This document shows, in pieces, positions 53,951-64,000 of a DNA stretch of 64,000 bases. Under the pieces are notes generated by a model that saw only the letters and a list, made by a program, of their open reading frames with translations, ran no database searches and was not told the DNA's origin. This DNA is from Lithodes maja (Eukaryota > Arthropoda > Malacostraca > Decapoda > Lithodidae): assembly GCA_037953745.1 (NCBI GenBank), contig JBAKBP010003221.1:60001-124000 (forward strand), in the 5' to 3' direction. The translations under genes and the position numbers were made by a program. How positions within the stretch are numbered: position 1 is the first letter of the stretch; every line of letters starts with the position of its first letter.

Positions 53951-54462
53951 TACAGGGTGTTCCAGTAATGCTTTTCATAAATTATATGGTGGACTCATCA
54001 GACGAAAATAAGAATACATTACTCTATGAACATGAGGTTGAGTATTTATAATAACGGAGTTATTACACGATTTAACCCTTTACCGGGCACTCATAGATAT
54101 ACTTATATTATCGATTTTTTGACCCTAGACCATGAAAGTAGACAATTTTCTAAGACATATTTACTTTTGAAATTTTTTCAAAAATGTTGATTTTGAGGTT
54201 GCAAATTGAAATTTGTGAAGTGACTATATAATATTATGGTCACTTGCCGGTCTATGGTCATAAAATTTCAGAAAGTTGCAATATTGAAAACAATAAATAT
54301 GGATAAATAAACACTCTACATGACAGTAAAATCATTGTTTTATTTTAAAACCTTATCAAAAATATATTATAATAAAAATACCTTACATTATAGTTGTTTG
54401 TTGACCAAGTACTTTTGTACCCGGATTTCCCACCTCTTTTCAACATTCCTTGCCTCTTGAAC

Positions 54463-56357
54463 CTAGGCAACACATGTGTGGTAGTCCTTGAAGCAGTTCC
54501 TGTCGGCGTTGAGACACAGGTGTACCTTGCACACCTGGCAGAGCACATTAGACCGGATTATATTACCTTTCCGGCTACAGTGCTTGCAGGTCTGCCGGGG
54601 AACATACAGTGGGATGTGGAAGAGGGTCCTGTCAACCGCACCATAGTGTCAGGCATTTGGCTGCGCTGACCACGGATGGGTTTTGGTAGGTCGATGGCGT
54701 TGTTGTCGGTGTTGGGGCTGGAGGTGTTGGGGTTGGAGGTGTTGGGGCTGCCAGGTGACGAGGACAAGGAGCTCCTCAGAGGCCGAGCGATCATGGACTT
54801 CTTGTTGCTGGTGCAACGGAACACCTGTATCCTGAAGTCCTTGAGGCACATTCCCTTTTCGCCTAGTGACCGGCAGTCCCGCCTGTAACACAGCCATGCA
54901 TTGGTCAGGCAGAGATCCACACAATAGGTAAAGAGCCTCATGTACCACCTCTTGGACTTCATGGGGGTACGATACAGGTGCACCAGCATGTCACTCTTGT
55001 CGATGCCCCCCATATTTGCATTGTAGCTCTTGATAACATTGGGGCAATCGACATCCTCCTTCTTCTTGGTGTCCTTGCTGTACCTCTTGCACTTTGACAC
55101 CGGCTCCAGCCCCAGGTCAGTGGACAGCACAGTCACAGCCTTGTTGTCCTTCCACCTCAGAGCCAGGATGCCATCATCGGTGGTTAGGTAGTCATAAGTA
55201 CCACGAGGGACAGCCTTCTTCTCCATTTCCTTGGCCGACTTAAGAGGAGGGTTGCCGATCCTGTTGTTCCTCACAGTCCCTGTGTACCTGATGTCTCTCG
55301 CCTGCAGGTACCTCACCAGCTCCAGACTCGTGAAGAAGTTGTCGGCAAAGATGGCTGTGGTACTGGATGAGGTCATAGTGCTGGCTAGAACTGACACAAT
55401 CTGGCTGGTGGCTCCGAGGGCCTCTTGTTCTGGGGTTAGGGGGATACCGTGGGAAGGTAGAGTAGTCTTCCCCTGGTAGAGGACCTTGTCATGGATGAAA
55501 CCATCCTCCGAGGCTCTGGAGAACAGTTTGAATCCCCACTTGTCAGGCTTGTTCTTGATGTACTGCCTGAGATTCCCTGCTGTCTTTCCCTTGTATCCCA
55601 CCATGACCTCATCGATGGACTGCTTGGGTGTTTGAGGCTCACTCCTGAAGGCATCGGTCATGAAAGTGAAGAGGGGACGGACCTTGTAGAACCTGTCGAT
55701 GGTGCCCACCCAGCTGGGAGTTGTCATTGAAGTGGATGGTTCGGCGGAGTAGTCGGAAACGCTTCGATGACATGAGGTCGGCCACCTGAGGAACCCGAGT
55801 GTACATAGCCCAGTAGTCGTCCAGGGAGGGACACTCAACAATACCCATGTACAGTAGGATACTGATGAACACCATCATCTCTTCCTCAGTGGTCGAAAAA
55901 GTCGTGGCGATGTCCTTCTGGGTGGCATATAAGTTGGTCTGGTAGGTTATATGTTTCATTACCTGTGGAGTTATGAATCGGGCAAAATACTGGTGAGGAG
56001 CCTCGATGTACTGAGGAGGTTTGTGGTGATAGGCGGGCAGGGGTTGGTTCTGGATGTCCACCTTCTTCCAGGTTGTGGGCCGTGCTTGGGACTTCTTACC
56101 CTTACCCTTAGCCTTACCCTTGGATGTGTTAGCCTCTAGCGATACCTCCATAGCCTCCTCCTCATCCTCCTCATCCTCTGGTACTTCCTCAAATGCAGGC
56201 CCGACACACTTCCTCTTGGGGTTCGGTTCATCCGAAGCGTGAGGTGTGTTGACATCGTGGGGTGGTGGCAGCATGAAGTCCGGGTCAGCGACGTCGTCGT
56301 CATCCATGAATTCATCGTCGCTGATGTTAGGGTCGGTAGGCACCAGAGTAGCCTCAC
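54463..56357 (-). pseudogene. piggyBac transposase with two frameshifts
   Basis: A DDE-type transposase that cuts and pastes at TTAA. The N-terminal frame starts at 56343 with an acidic region (SDDEFMDDDDVADPDFM), then QYFARFITPQVMKHI and SSKRFRLLRRTIHFNDNS. Near 55705-55712, in a G-rich run, the frame shifts. The catalytic part follows with SIDEVMVGYKG (first Asp), AIFADNFFTSLEL (second Asp) and SYNANMGGIDKSDML (third Asp). Near 54640 the frame shifts again, and the Cys-rich C-terminal domain (CKHCSRKG, LCQVCKVHLC, NCFKDYHTC) ends at TAG 54463-54465. All three Asp and the zinc-binding cysteines are present. The two frameshifts would need correcting or could be sequencing errors. Confidence 0.9.
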
Positions 56358-56476
56358 AGCGGCGGGCCCGCTTGTAGAAGAGTCCTGTCAGTAACTGAAA
56401 GAGAAATAATTTGTTAGAAATGTATCCAAAAAAGTCAATACACGAATAAAAAAAAATATATAATATATACCGGTAT

Positions 56477-56483
<7 letters not shown>

Positions 56484-56536
<53 letters not shown>
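56484..56536 (+). repeat. (TA)n microsatellite
   Basis: A TA dinucleotide run of about 50 bp in the 5' noncoding part of the piggyBac element, in a wider AT-rich tract (56440-56620). Confidence 0.9.
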
Positions 56537-56537
<1 letters not shown>

Positions 56538-57384
56538 CATATATATTATGCATATATATAATAACAAATATCTTTAGTAATATCACAAAATGTATATATA
56601 ATAATTATAATATAAATAAATAGCGTACAATATGTTCATTATAATGAACATTATTTGAATGTAGAATTTGACCCAAAAATGTAATAATATATGAAGAAAT
56701 TTGGTTAAAATATAAAAAAACACACATAATTAATTATTCACTAATGAAAAACACATCAAAATATGGCATTGTTGTCACTGGAGCATGTATTAATGTGCTA
56801 CACAACTTTACCCACAACCCATAATGAATTGTGGAAATTATATAAAGAGTTATATCTAGTTATAAAAACTATTAGTGTCAATAAAAAATTACGATAGACG
56901 GGCCAAATGTCCATATATGGACATACGATTTTTCACTCGTGGATTACATCAATTTCTATAACCCTCACGTAATTGACACCAATATCATTCGATAGCACAT
57001 TTATTCTATTGTACAATGTTTGGGTTTTCATCAACTTACCGGCATTATGTCGGGTGGGTAGGGTAGGGTCGTGGGCGTGGGAGCAACTTTGGCGAAAGTG
57101 CGTCTCTGACAAAGGTTGGAGGAAGACTGAAGTTCCCTCGGCTCTGAGCGAATGGCGAGCTGGGGAAGCTCTGACGTCAGTGTCTTGGGTTGTGACGTGA
57201 TGCATCATGATTGCTGGGAGGCGATTGCACCATGTTTCGACATCTGCGGGCGGCTGGGGGACACCATCTTTGCCACCCGTTTAAGTTACCATATATGGTC
57301 ACTTGCCCGGTAAAGGGTTAAGTTACGATAGATAATAGATGACATTCAATCCAAGGGTAATGTGCCATGTTAGTTAATTATATC

Positions 57385-57588
57385 CATTTGAGCCTTCGCT
57401 ATCGCTTGCTAGCCTCAAGATAGTGAGCAGTAGCGATCTGACTTTTCGGTAGAAAAATATGTCCGGCTTCGCCGGATTTGATTTTTCTACCGAGCGAAGC
57501 CGGACATATTTTTTCTACCGAAAAGTCAGATCGCTACTGCTCACTATCTTGAGGCTAGCAAGCGATTAGCGAAGGCCAAATGGATATA
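57385..57588. repeat. Perfect-looking hairpin core of the palindromic element
   Basis: A central inverted repeat with arms of about 95 bp on either side of about 57478, with very few mismatches, including the words CTTGCTAGCCTCAAGATAGT and ATATGTCCGGCTTCG. It would form a long stem in single-stranded DNA or RNA. Confidence 0.88.
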
Positions 57589-57772
57589 ATCCACTAAAAT
57601 GGCAACATTACCCCTTGGACTGAATGGCATTGTATCTAGCGTTAACTTAAATCGTGTAATAACTCTATTATTTATAAATCTGAACCTCATGTTCATAGAG
57701 TAGTTTATTCTTATTTTGTCCTGATGAGTCCCACCATATAATTTATGAAAAGCATTACTGGAACACCCTGTA

Positions 57773-58345
57773 TAATACCAATACACCCACATTCGAAGGT
57801 GCTATCCAAAACCTTGCTAAGTCCACCAACAATATCTCCTCCCAAAGCAAACATAATAATAAATACCAACACACACATTTGAAGGTACTATACACAACAA
57901 GCCTAACCCCACCAATAATATCTCCACCCAAATTATAATACCCACACTCACCACTACCACCATTATGACACATTCAGAAACCCAAGCTTTAACACAATCC
58001 ATACCAACAGATACACTCCAACTATTCACACCTTACAACCATCATCACCTCTAATAACACCAACTTTCAACTCCAATACCACCCACCCATAACAAACAAC
58101 CAAATATTTGCACCACTCTAACACCACCAATAACAAACAACAAACATACCCTTCCCACTACTACCACCACCCCTCACCCCCACCCACCCCTACCACACTA
58201 CCCACCTTTCGATACCAGTCTCACCACTCTACCACCACCACCACCAAACATCAAATATACCCATCCTACCACAACCCATACCAAATAACAGACATAACCC
58301 ATCACACTACTACCACCACCTACCCTTCCACTACCTACCTACCTA
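57773..58345 (+). repeat. G-poor A/C-rich imperfect repeat tract
   Basis: Almost no G on the plus strand for about 450 bp (57890-58345), with recurring ACCACC, CCACAC and AACAAACAAC words. Near its start a unit of about 86 bp is repeated twice (GAAGGTGCTAT at 57797 and GAAGGTACTAT at 57883). It has no credible coding potential. Similar A/C-rich stretches recur at 59190-59400 and 60130-60330. Confidence 0.75.
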
Positions 58346-58640
58346 TGTTTACTTATGTCGAGTTCGCTCACTTTGCTAGTGGCACCGAGGAGCGCACCGC
58401 CCTTCGTGGTTGTTTGGAAAATTAGTGCAGCAGACTGTTCGAAGAGGCGGAGCGCTCCCCCTGCGAAGATGGGCTCGTCTGGCACTTATTGTAGTTTGAC
58501 ATCGAGGGCTCTCTTGAAGCTGTCTAACGAGATGCCCCTCATGTCTCCTACTCGCCGCGGAATTTGTTGAAGAGACGTGGTCCTCTATGTGATCACCAGC
58601 TCTCTCGCAGAGAGCCTAGAGCACCCCGATTTTTCATCTT
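58346..58640 (-). pseudogene. Degraded LINE RT C-terminal fragment
   Basis: The minus strand encodes LQQIPRRVGDMRGISLDSFK and ALDVKLQ-stop-VPDEP, which resembles the SFK-x2-LD-x-L-x3-PDEP end of many LINE reverse transcriptases. Upstream text (RLGMRYPQDEKSG) is in another frame. It is short and multiply broken, so the assignment rests on this motif alone. Confidence 0.4.
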
Positions 58641-58744
58641 GGGGATATCGCATTCCCAGCCTCTCTATCACTGAACTTCATTGCTATTGGGGTACGTTGA
58701 TTCGGTACAAAACCCTCTGCGATTTTCCACGTATATATTATTAA

Positions 58745-59164
58745 CCCCTTAAAGATCGGGGGTGACTTAAGTCCGCCTCCAATTTGCAGCAAGTTAGGAG
58801 CATTATTAAGGCTTTTAAAGGGTTAAAATTGAGTGAAAATGGCCGGGAGCGCAGCGGGCCAGACAGCCGACTCCCAGGGCTTACCGCCGCCCATTAACTC
58901 ATGTTCCTGTGTTCTCGAGAGGCCGGCAGTGTAGCCAGTAGTGAGCATAGCTGGGAAAAATATGCCGCTATACACTAAACTCCCATGTTACTGGTATCAC
59001 TGTATGAGAAAACACAAGTGCTACGTAGCTCGTTCTGGTCTCATTTGAAGCTTTTAGCGCCTAGTTTTTTGCTGAATACATTTCTGTTCATGCAGATACT
59101 TTATTTATCATTCAGGAGGGCCTGAATATGCCCACATAAGCCCAAAACCCCCACTAGATAAGGG
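58745..59164. mobile_element. Possible piggyBac-type MITE, 420 bp
   Basis: TTAA lies at 58741-58744 and 59165-59168. The ends are CCCCTTAAAGATCGGGGG and, inverted, CCCTTATCTAGTGGGGG, so the TIRs match only in part. It contains GC-rich noncoding DNA (58840-58930). There is no empty site to confirm it. Confidence 0.6.
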
Positions 59165-59411
59165 TTAAGTAACGTTCCCTTCTACGCTACAACCACCCAT
59201 CCACCACCAACCCCACCACACTACCCACCTTTCCACCTACCAGTCTCCCATTATCACCCCTACCAACAGCCGTCAACACATTACCCCAGTAACGTTGCCC
59301 TAGGGTAGCTGGTAATAATAGTCACACTAACCGGGTCTTATTGACTGGAAACCAAGCACCACATCACACACACTTACACACACCCTCCTCCTCCTCCCCT
59401 GATATTCTTAA

Positions 59412-59506
59412 CCCTTTTAGTACCAGCGACGTGTTTTATATTTTATTCTAGCTATATTCAGACGATTGTGGGGCAGCTTAGGAAGGATCTGTCGAGGTAA
59501 AAAGGG
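59412..59506. mobile_element. Possible very short piggyBac-type MITE, 95 bp
   Basis: TTAA lies at 59408-59411 and 59507-59510, with ends CCCTTTTAGTACC and, inverted, CCCTTTTTACCTC. The ends resemble those of the piggyBac element at 54076 (CCCTTTACC), so that transposase could in principle have moved it. Confidence 0.55.
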
Positions 59507-59654
59507 TTAACTGAGATAGTATGAACGCCTTTTAAGTGCTGGAGGCCCCTTTTAAAACTAAATATAATCATCAAATAGTGACCAGAATATAAGGAAAAGA
59601 ACGTCACTGGTACTGTATGGATTAACCAACAAGAACATAAATTATACGCACCCC

Positions 59655-59890
59655 ATCTATCTATCTATTGCCGGACGCCTTACTCCCCTTACGAGGGTGG
59701 CCATACACAGAATGCCCCCAAGCGGACCTATTCCCTGTGAGAGGGACAACCCGAGCCAGTTTAGTGAAGGACTTACAGGATTGACCACTCAATTTAGGAT
59801 CCGTCCGACTCCGAGGCCCTCTGTGTATCTTGTTAGTACTATTTTTATACAGTGGTGTTCGGCAAATCCATCCACTAACCTGCATTACCC
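59655..59890 (-). pseudogene. 3' end of a GATA-tailed LINE relative
   Basis: On the minus strand the text KLARVVPLTGNRSAWGHSVY and GHPRKGSKASGN is a diverged version of the LTGDRGAWGQFVRGHPFG end of the LINE at 9385-10539, and it is followed by the same (GATA)n tail at 59655-59667. The upstream text is degraded. It shows that a second subfamily used the same tail. Confidence 0.65.
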
Positions 59891-61402
59891 CTTAGGTAAG
59901 CAGTACGGATATGTATCAGGTTTACTCCCTGTAGACACAGGTGCCAACCAAGGCTGACAAGTCCCATCCACCCGGATTTGTATAAGGTTGTCTCCCCTAG
60001 ATGAGTTGCCGACCAAGGCTAACGAGTCCCACCCACCCCATAACACTAACAATAATAATAACTGTATATTATAACTGTATAATATATATATTATATATTA
60101 TATATATATATTCTGTATATATATTCCCCAACCCTTTACCCATTTCACCCCGTACTCCCCTCCCACCACACCTACCACCATCAACAACACCAAGAAGACC
60201 AATTTTTCCCCACCCTTAACATTGCTACCACTACTACCACCTCTGACTCGTAATCAACAACAACAAGGCCAATAACCCCCCCCCCCCCCTACCATTACTA
60301 CCACTACCTACCATCTCTGACTCGTAATTGTTACCGACTACCAGTAACCGTCGCCACATTAACCCATTAAGTACAGTCACTCATAAAAATTCATGGACCC
60401 CCACGTGAACGCGTCAACTAAAATGTATTATTTTTTGCTTGGTACCCCTTTGAGACTGGATGCCAGCCAGAGGAAGGGGAGGGACAGGGGGGGTGTTAGA
60501 GAGGGCAGAGTAGGAGGGTGTAGAAGCAGGGTAGTACGGTAGTTACCTTACCCCAACTTTCTTCCCCTAAACTAAAATTCCACACCTCTCTCTCTCTCTC
60601 TCTCTCGCTCATATTATCAATAAAATACTCACATAATTATATGATAGCCCTCTCCCTATCTCTACCAAATTATATACGTTATCTAATAGCACCTGCAATC
60701 CTACAATATACTGTATGTTAGTGTATATGTTTTATTTGCCTTGTTATGTTTATTTATGTGTTATAAGAGTTTCGACCAATTGTTGTTAATATTCTGTAAT
60801 TCACTTCCATTCTCACGTATATTATTAATATATTTCTATTTAATATTACCTATTATCACTATGTCCATTTCCTATATCCGTATAATGCTTTTCTTCGTAT
60901 AATACTTTGTGTTTAGAATGTTGCGGGCAGATATATATGTGTTAACAGTTCTACTCAGTCTTCCCTAACTATTCTTTCCTAAATCTATCCTACGATTACC
61001 TTACTTCGGAGAACATAATTATTGTGTATACAATAAGCCTACTTGGTTTAAATAGAAGGTTTATACAAAGACAAGGTTAGATATAGGATTAAGGCTTACA
61101 TGATATATAAGTAAACTAGAGCGGCACTTGGTAGAGAGCATACCTCTGCCTATACTGGCTGGTTCTATATCATTAATATTAATGACCTAAAACAAATTCT
61201 GGATCTGGGTTCCGGGATATATTCCGGAACGCTTCCTAAATTGAATCACTTCTCCAAAGGTGCATATTCTATCTGCCCACCATATGTCGTGAAAATCTGC
61301 AGATCGCCCTATAAAGTGAATCACTTATTCCTTGCTGCATATCTTATTTTCCCACCAATCTTCATAACATTCAGGTAATTATAGAATAAACATATAACAG
61401 AA

Positions 61403-61407
<5 letters not shown>
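59891..61407. other. No gene recognised
   Basis: Mixed unique-looking and simple sequence. A diverged direct repeat of about 68 bp (ACCAAGGCT.A near 59944 and 60012), TA repeats near 60079-60121, A/C-rich stretches to 60330 and a CT run at 60585-60605 are the only structure seen. ACATTAACCCATTAAGTACAG near 60357 looks like one end of another TTAA element, but no partner end was found. Confidence 0.5.

Positions 61408-61466
<59 letters not shown>
61408..61466 (+). repeat. (TA)n microsatellite
   Basis: A TA run of about 58 bp immediately left of the MITE at 61472. A second (TA)n run of about 64 bp lies on its right at 61810-61873, suggesting insertion into a TA microsatellite. Confidence 0.92.
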
Positions 61467-61469
<3 letters not shown>

Positions 61470-61471
61470 TA

Positions 61472-61804
61472 TACAGGGTGTCCCAGGAGAAAAGGGCATA
61501 ACTTTGGGAAATGATAGGATAAGGTATTTTAAGCCTATAATGCTCTATAAGAAATATTCCAAATCTCGGACGGTATAGAGTTATGGCATGTTGAAAATGG
61601 TATTTTCTTCAGTAATTCCACATAAGGCTGGCTTAGCTGTTCTAGGGCCTACCACACCTCCATCTAACTGCAATTATTTTACTATGTTATTATATAGATA
61701 TATCTCTTTAATGGTTGGGATTTTAACTTTTTGTTATAGAACATTTTATGCTTAGAATACCTAGTTTTATCATTTCTCAAAGTTAAGCCCTTTCCTCCTG
61801 GGAC

Positions 61805-61812
<8 letters not shown>
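61472..61812. mobile_element. Mariner-like MITE with CAGGGTGTCCC ends
   Basis: About 340 bp with imperfect terminal inverted repeats of about 90 bp: TACAGGGTGTCCCAGGAG on the left, TATAGGGTGTCCCAGGAG inverted on the right, then GGGC-TAACTTTG-GAAATGAT on both. Noncoding, flanked by TA. The ends are close to those of the palindromic element at 53951, so they may share a transposase source. Confidence 0.82.

Positions 61813-61873
<61 letters not shown>
61809..61873 (+). repeat. (TA)n microsatellite
   Basis: A TA run that directly follows the MITE and leads into the hairpin at 61874. Confidence 0.92.
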
Positions 61874-61875
<2 letters not shown>

Positions 61876-61917
61876 TAAATATCCACAGGGATGGATATTC
61901 CCTGTGGATATTTAGCA
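61874..61917. repeat. Short perfect inverted repeat
   Basis: GCTAAATATCCACAGGG, a 10-base loop, then the exact complement. It is followed by TATTAAAAGTTCACGTG. It may be a fragment of another small foldback element or a terminator-like hairpin; nothing else identifies it. Confidence 0.7.
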
Positions 61918-62102
61918 TATTAAAAGTTCACGTGTTGCTGTGACTTTCTTGCATATATATATATATAAGTTTTGCAGATAGCTTCTTCAGGCCAGTACTC
62001 AAACCAAGCATACAATCAGTATTATTTTTTGGCTATTGAACCTCGTTCACCTGACAACAATCTCTTTCCACCGACCCTGCAGTTTCAACACCGTCTGATC
62101 AT

Positions 62103-62588
62103 CTCAATTCCAAGCTGTGTTTGTATAACAGTTTAATCTATCCATATTATCAGTATTGTTGTGTTATTTGGAGTTCAGCCACACAAACAAACTTAGAACC
62201 ATTATTCAAACTTCAAAATAAAGACATGAAAATAATATCTAAAGTGGGATATTTAGACCATACAACTCCTTTATTCAAAGAATTGCGAGTGTTAAAACTA
62301 TGTGATATTCATCACATAGAATCTTTTAAATTTGTTTTCAATCAGCTTGATTGTGTTCAGAATCAATATTTCCATCACGTAGATAGTATACATAGTCACA
62401 ACACTAGAAACAATAACCTTCTCAGACCACCCAAGCCAAATACTAACCTTGGTAAAAGATTTGTTACTTACTCGGGAAGTTTCTTCTGGAATAGACTACT
62501 AGAAGAAATAAAAGTAGCTAACAATCTTTTAGAATTTAAGCGAAATTGTAAAAATCACTTAGGCTACCAAGCAACTATTAAGTTTTAA
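62103..62588 (+). pseudogene. C-terminal fragment of a LINE reverse transcriptase (CR1/L2-like)
   Basis: About 160 codons ending at TAA 62586-62588. The text LYNSLIYPYYQYCCVIWSSA, then LFKLQNKDMKIISKVGYLDHTTP, ELRVLKLCDIHHIE, HSHNTRNNNLLRPP, and SFFWNRLLEEIK, is the conserved thumb/C-terminal region of CR1/L2-type RTs (YPYL-YC--W, LQ-K--R-I, WN-L). The palm with the catalytic residues is missing. The first in-frame Met here (62121) is internal. The 37-bp minisatellite begins 18 bp downstream, in the position of its 3' UTR. Confidence 0.75.
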
Positions 62589-62606
62589 AACGCCAACTGA
62601 GTATCT

Positions 62607-63397
62607 AAATTGTAAGCACACTACATATACAGAACACTGCTGGTAATTGTAAGCATACTACATATACAGAACACTGCTGGTAATTGTAAGCATACTACAT
62701 ATACAGAACACTGCTGGTAATTGTAAGCATACTACATATACAGAACACTGCTGGTAATTGTAAGCACACTACATATACAGAACACTGCTGGTAATTGTAA
62801 GCATACTACATATACAGAACACTGCTGGTAATTGTAAGCATACTACATATACAGAACACTGCTGGTAATTGTAAGCACACTACATATACAGAACACTGCT
62901 GGTAATTGTAAGCACACTACATATACAGAACACTGCTGGTAATTGTAAGCATACTACATATACAGAACACTGCTGGTAATTGTAAGCATACTACATATAC
63001 AGAACACTGCTGGTAATTGTAAGCACACTACATATACAGAACACTGCTGGTAATTGTAAGCATACTACATATACAGAACACTGCTGGTAATTGTAAGCAT
63101 ACTACATATACAGAACACTGCTGGTAATTGTAAGCATACTACATATACAGAACACTGCTGGTAATTGTAAGCATACTACTATTATACAGAACACTGCTGG
63201 TAATTGTAAGCATACTACTATTATACAGAACACTGCTGGTAATTGTAAGCATACTACATATACAGAACACTGCTGGTAATTGTAAGCATACTACTATTAT
63301 ACAGAACACTGCTGGTAATTGTAAGCATACTACTATTATACAGAACACTGCTGGTAATTGTAAGCATACTACATATACAGAACACTGCTGGTAATTT
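62607..63397 (+). repeat. 37-bp minisatellite, about 21 copies
   Basis: A head-to-tail array of TAATTGTAAGCATACTACAT plus ATACAGAACACTGCTGG. Unit variants have CAC for CAT, and near the 3' side several units are 39 bp (ACTATTATACAG in place of ACATATACAG). The 37-bp units are mixed CAT/CAC; the 39-bp variants cluster between about 63165 and 63345. The array follows a LINE fragment, so it may derive from a 3'-UTR repeat. Confidence 0.95.
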
Positions 63398-64000
63398 CCT
63401 AAACGTATTTTAAAGGAGCCCATAAAAAATGTTCACATATCATGGGCTTAGCCTTGATAATGAATTATGAAGATATTGATTATATTGTATATGTTTTTAC
63501 TCTAAATAAAGTTATTATTATTATATTATTATTATAAGCTCACACCTACAGTATATGACCATATCATATTATATTGACGGGCGAACTGATCGATCTATAA
63601 CTGGAGATATTCTATCTATCTATCTATATGTTCAGGCCCAATCCCCACTTTTCCTATGTTTTTATTTTATTTTCCTCTATTTTATTATTATTTTTTTTTG
63701 TTTTTTTTTTGTATTTGCTTGGGGGTGGCCGACTCAAGACAGGGCAAGAACAGGAAAACACAAAACACAAGAAAAAACAGCGAACAAACACAGACAAAAC
63801 ACAAAATTCACACACATCTAGGTCACCCAGGAGAATACCCAGAGACCAGGGTCACCAAGGTCGCTCCAGCACTCCCCCGGCCCCCGACTACCCGGAGAGG
63901 CTCCGATCTCGGCAGGCAGACATGTAGCGGAGCCAAAGCCACAAGCCCTCCCACCACACTCCAGGCGCACCCTTCATATTAATCGCCTCCCCGGGCCAGG
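63398..64000. other. Simple repeats and unassigned DNA
   Basis: An AATAAA-containing stretch with (ATT)n at 63500-63536, (TCTA)n at 63611-63629, a T-rich stretch at 63660-63715, an A/C-rich stretch to about 63820 and GC-richer DNA to the window end. No convincing coding sequence is seen. Confidence 0.45.

Larger units (their letters stand above)
54076..57317 (-). mobile_element. piggyBac element, nearly complete
   Basis: A 3242-bp element flanked by TTAA (54072-54075 and 57318-57321), with matching ends CCCTTTACCGGGCA and, inverted, CCCTTTACCGGGCAA. It encodes a piggyBac transposase on the minus strand with two frameshifts. The 5' side (56398-57317) is noncoding and holds a long TA microsatellite. 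It sits inside the palindromic element. Confidence 0.93.
53951..57772. mobile_element. Palindromic TIR element, mariner-like ends, split by piggyBac
   Basis: The left end TACAGGGTGTTCCAGTAATG (53951) returns inverted at 57753-57772. With the nested piggyBac element (54076-57317) and one TTAA removed, the native element is about 575 bp and almost entirely a single inverted repeat, centred near 57478. The inner part pairs GTAGCGATCTGACTTTTCGG with its complement at about 57513-57538. TA flanks and CAGGGTGT ends recall Tc1/mariner-type MITEs; the superfamily is a guess. The cruciform-forming potential is strong. Confidence 0.82.

Noticed and set aside
55951..56242. Small plus-strand frames over the piggyBac gene
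   Set aside because: They are antisense to the acidic N-terminal part of the transposase.
57933..58425. Coding potential in the A/C-rich tract
   Set aside because: Frames there are low-complexity His/Thr/Pro strings from simple repeats.
60357..60380. A further TTAA-flanked MITE starting CCCATTAAG
   Set aside because: I could not find a matching inverted end with GGG-TTAA downstream.
62607..63397. Regular 37-bp repeats that could suggest a CRISPR array
   Set aside because: The units are directly adjacent with no unique spacers, and the context is eukaryotic.
63139..63423. Open frame on the minus strand encoding a repeating LQLPAVFCI-like peptide
   Set aside because: It is a translation of the 39- and 37-bp minisatellite units; no start context or function is visible.

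Overview
The window looks like a piece of repeat-dense arthropod genome, most likely a decapod crustacean. The signs are a run of TTAGG telomere-type repeats inside a transposon, CR1-like and other non-LTR retrotransposons, long TA, CT and GATA microsatellites, and several LTR families. I found no ordinary host gene, tRNA or rRNA. Almost everything that can be named is a transposable element or a piece of one, often nested several layers deep. The species is an inference.

Positions 1-30488 form a giant imperfect palindrome. The left arm (1-9328) repeats in reverse as the right arm (21453-30488), with only scattered single-base differences. Each arm carries, from the outside in: a non-LTR retrotransposon with a C-terminal restriction-like endonuclease, a CR1-like element broken by a foldback MITE and by a solo LTR that itself holds a piggyBac-type MITE, and an LTR of a Ty3/Gypsy family. 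A SINE sits in the left arm only. The 12 kb between the arms holds a LINE with a GATA tail and an internally deleted Gypsy element (element A). Element A is split by a 6.7 kb TIR DNA transposon (12193-18922) whose protein ends in a FEN1/XPG-like nuclease. That transposon resembles the Academ superfamily and is the most unusual system here.

At 30683-40269 a complete, very young Gypsy element on the minus strand (element C) splits the same RLE-type element that begins at 28841 and resumes at 40274. It has one open 1718-codon gag-pol frame, LTRs of equal length with only two differences noticed, and an AATG target duplication. Its integrase lies upstream of the reverse transcriptase, the order of Gmr1-like elements.

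Positions 41.7-53.5 kb are a second nest. They hold a PHD-finger non-LTR element (42836-46039), two CR1-like copies on the minus strand, an I/Nimb-like LINE, a GATA-tailed LINE broken by a TTAA-flanked MITE, and a second, 5'-truncated PHD element that carries extra 3' flank and lies between 39-bp target duplications.

Positions 53.9-57.8 kb are a palindromic TIR element with a nearly complete piggyBac transposon inside it. The remainder to 64 kb is G-poor simple sequence, small MITEs, LINE scraps, TA microsatellites and a 37-bp minisatellite. The proteins recognised work only in transposition (reverse transcriptases, integrase, DDE transposase, nucleases). Most copies are broken; Gypsy C is the only one that looks intact.
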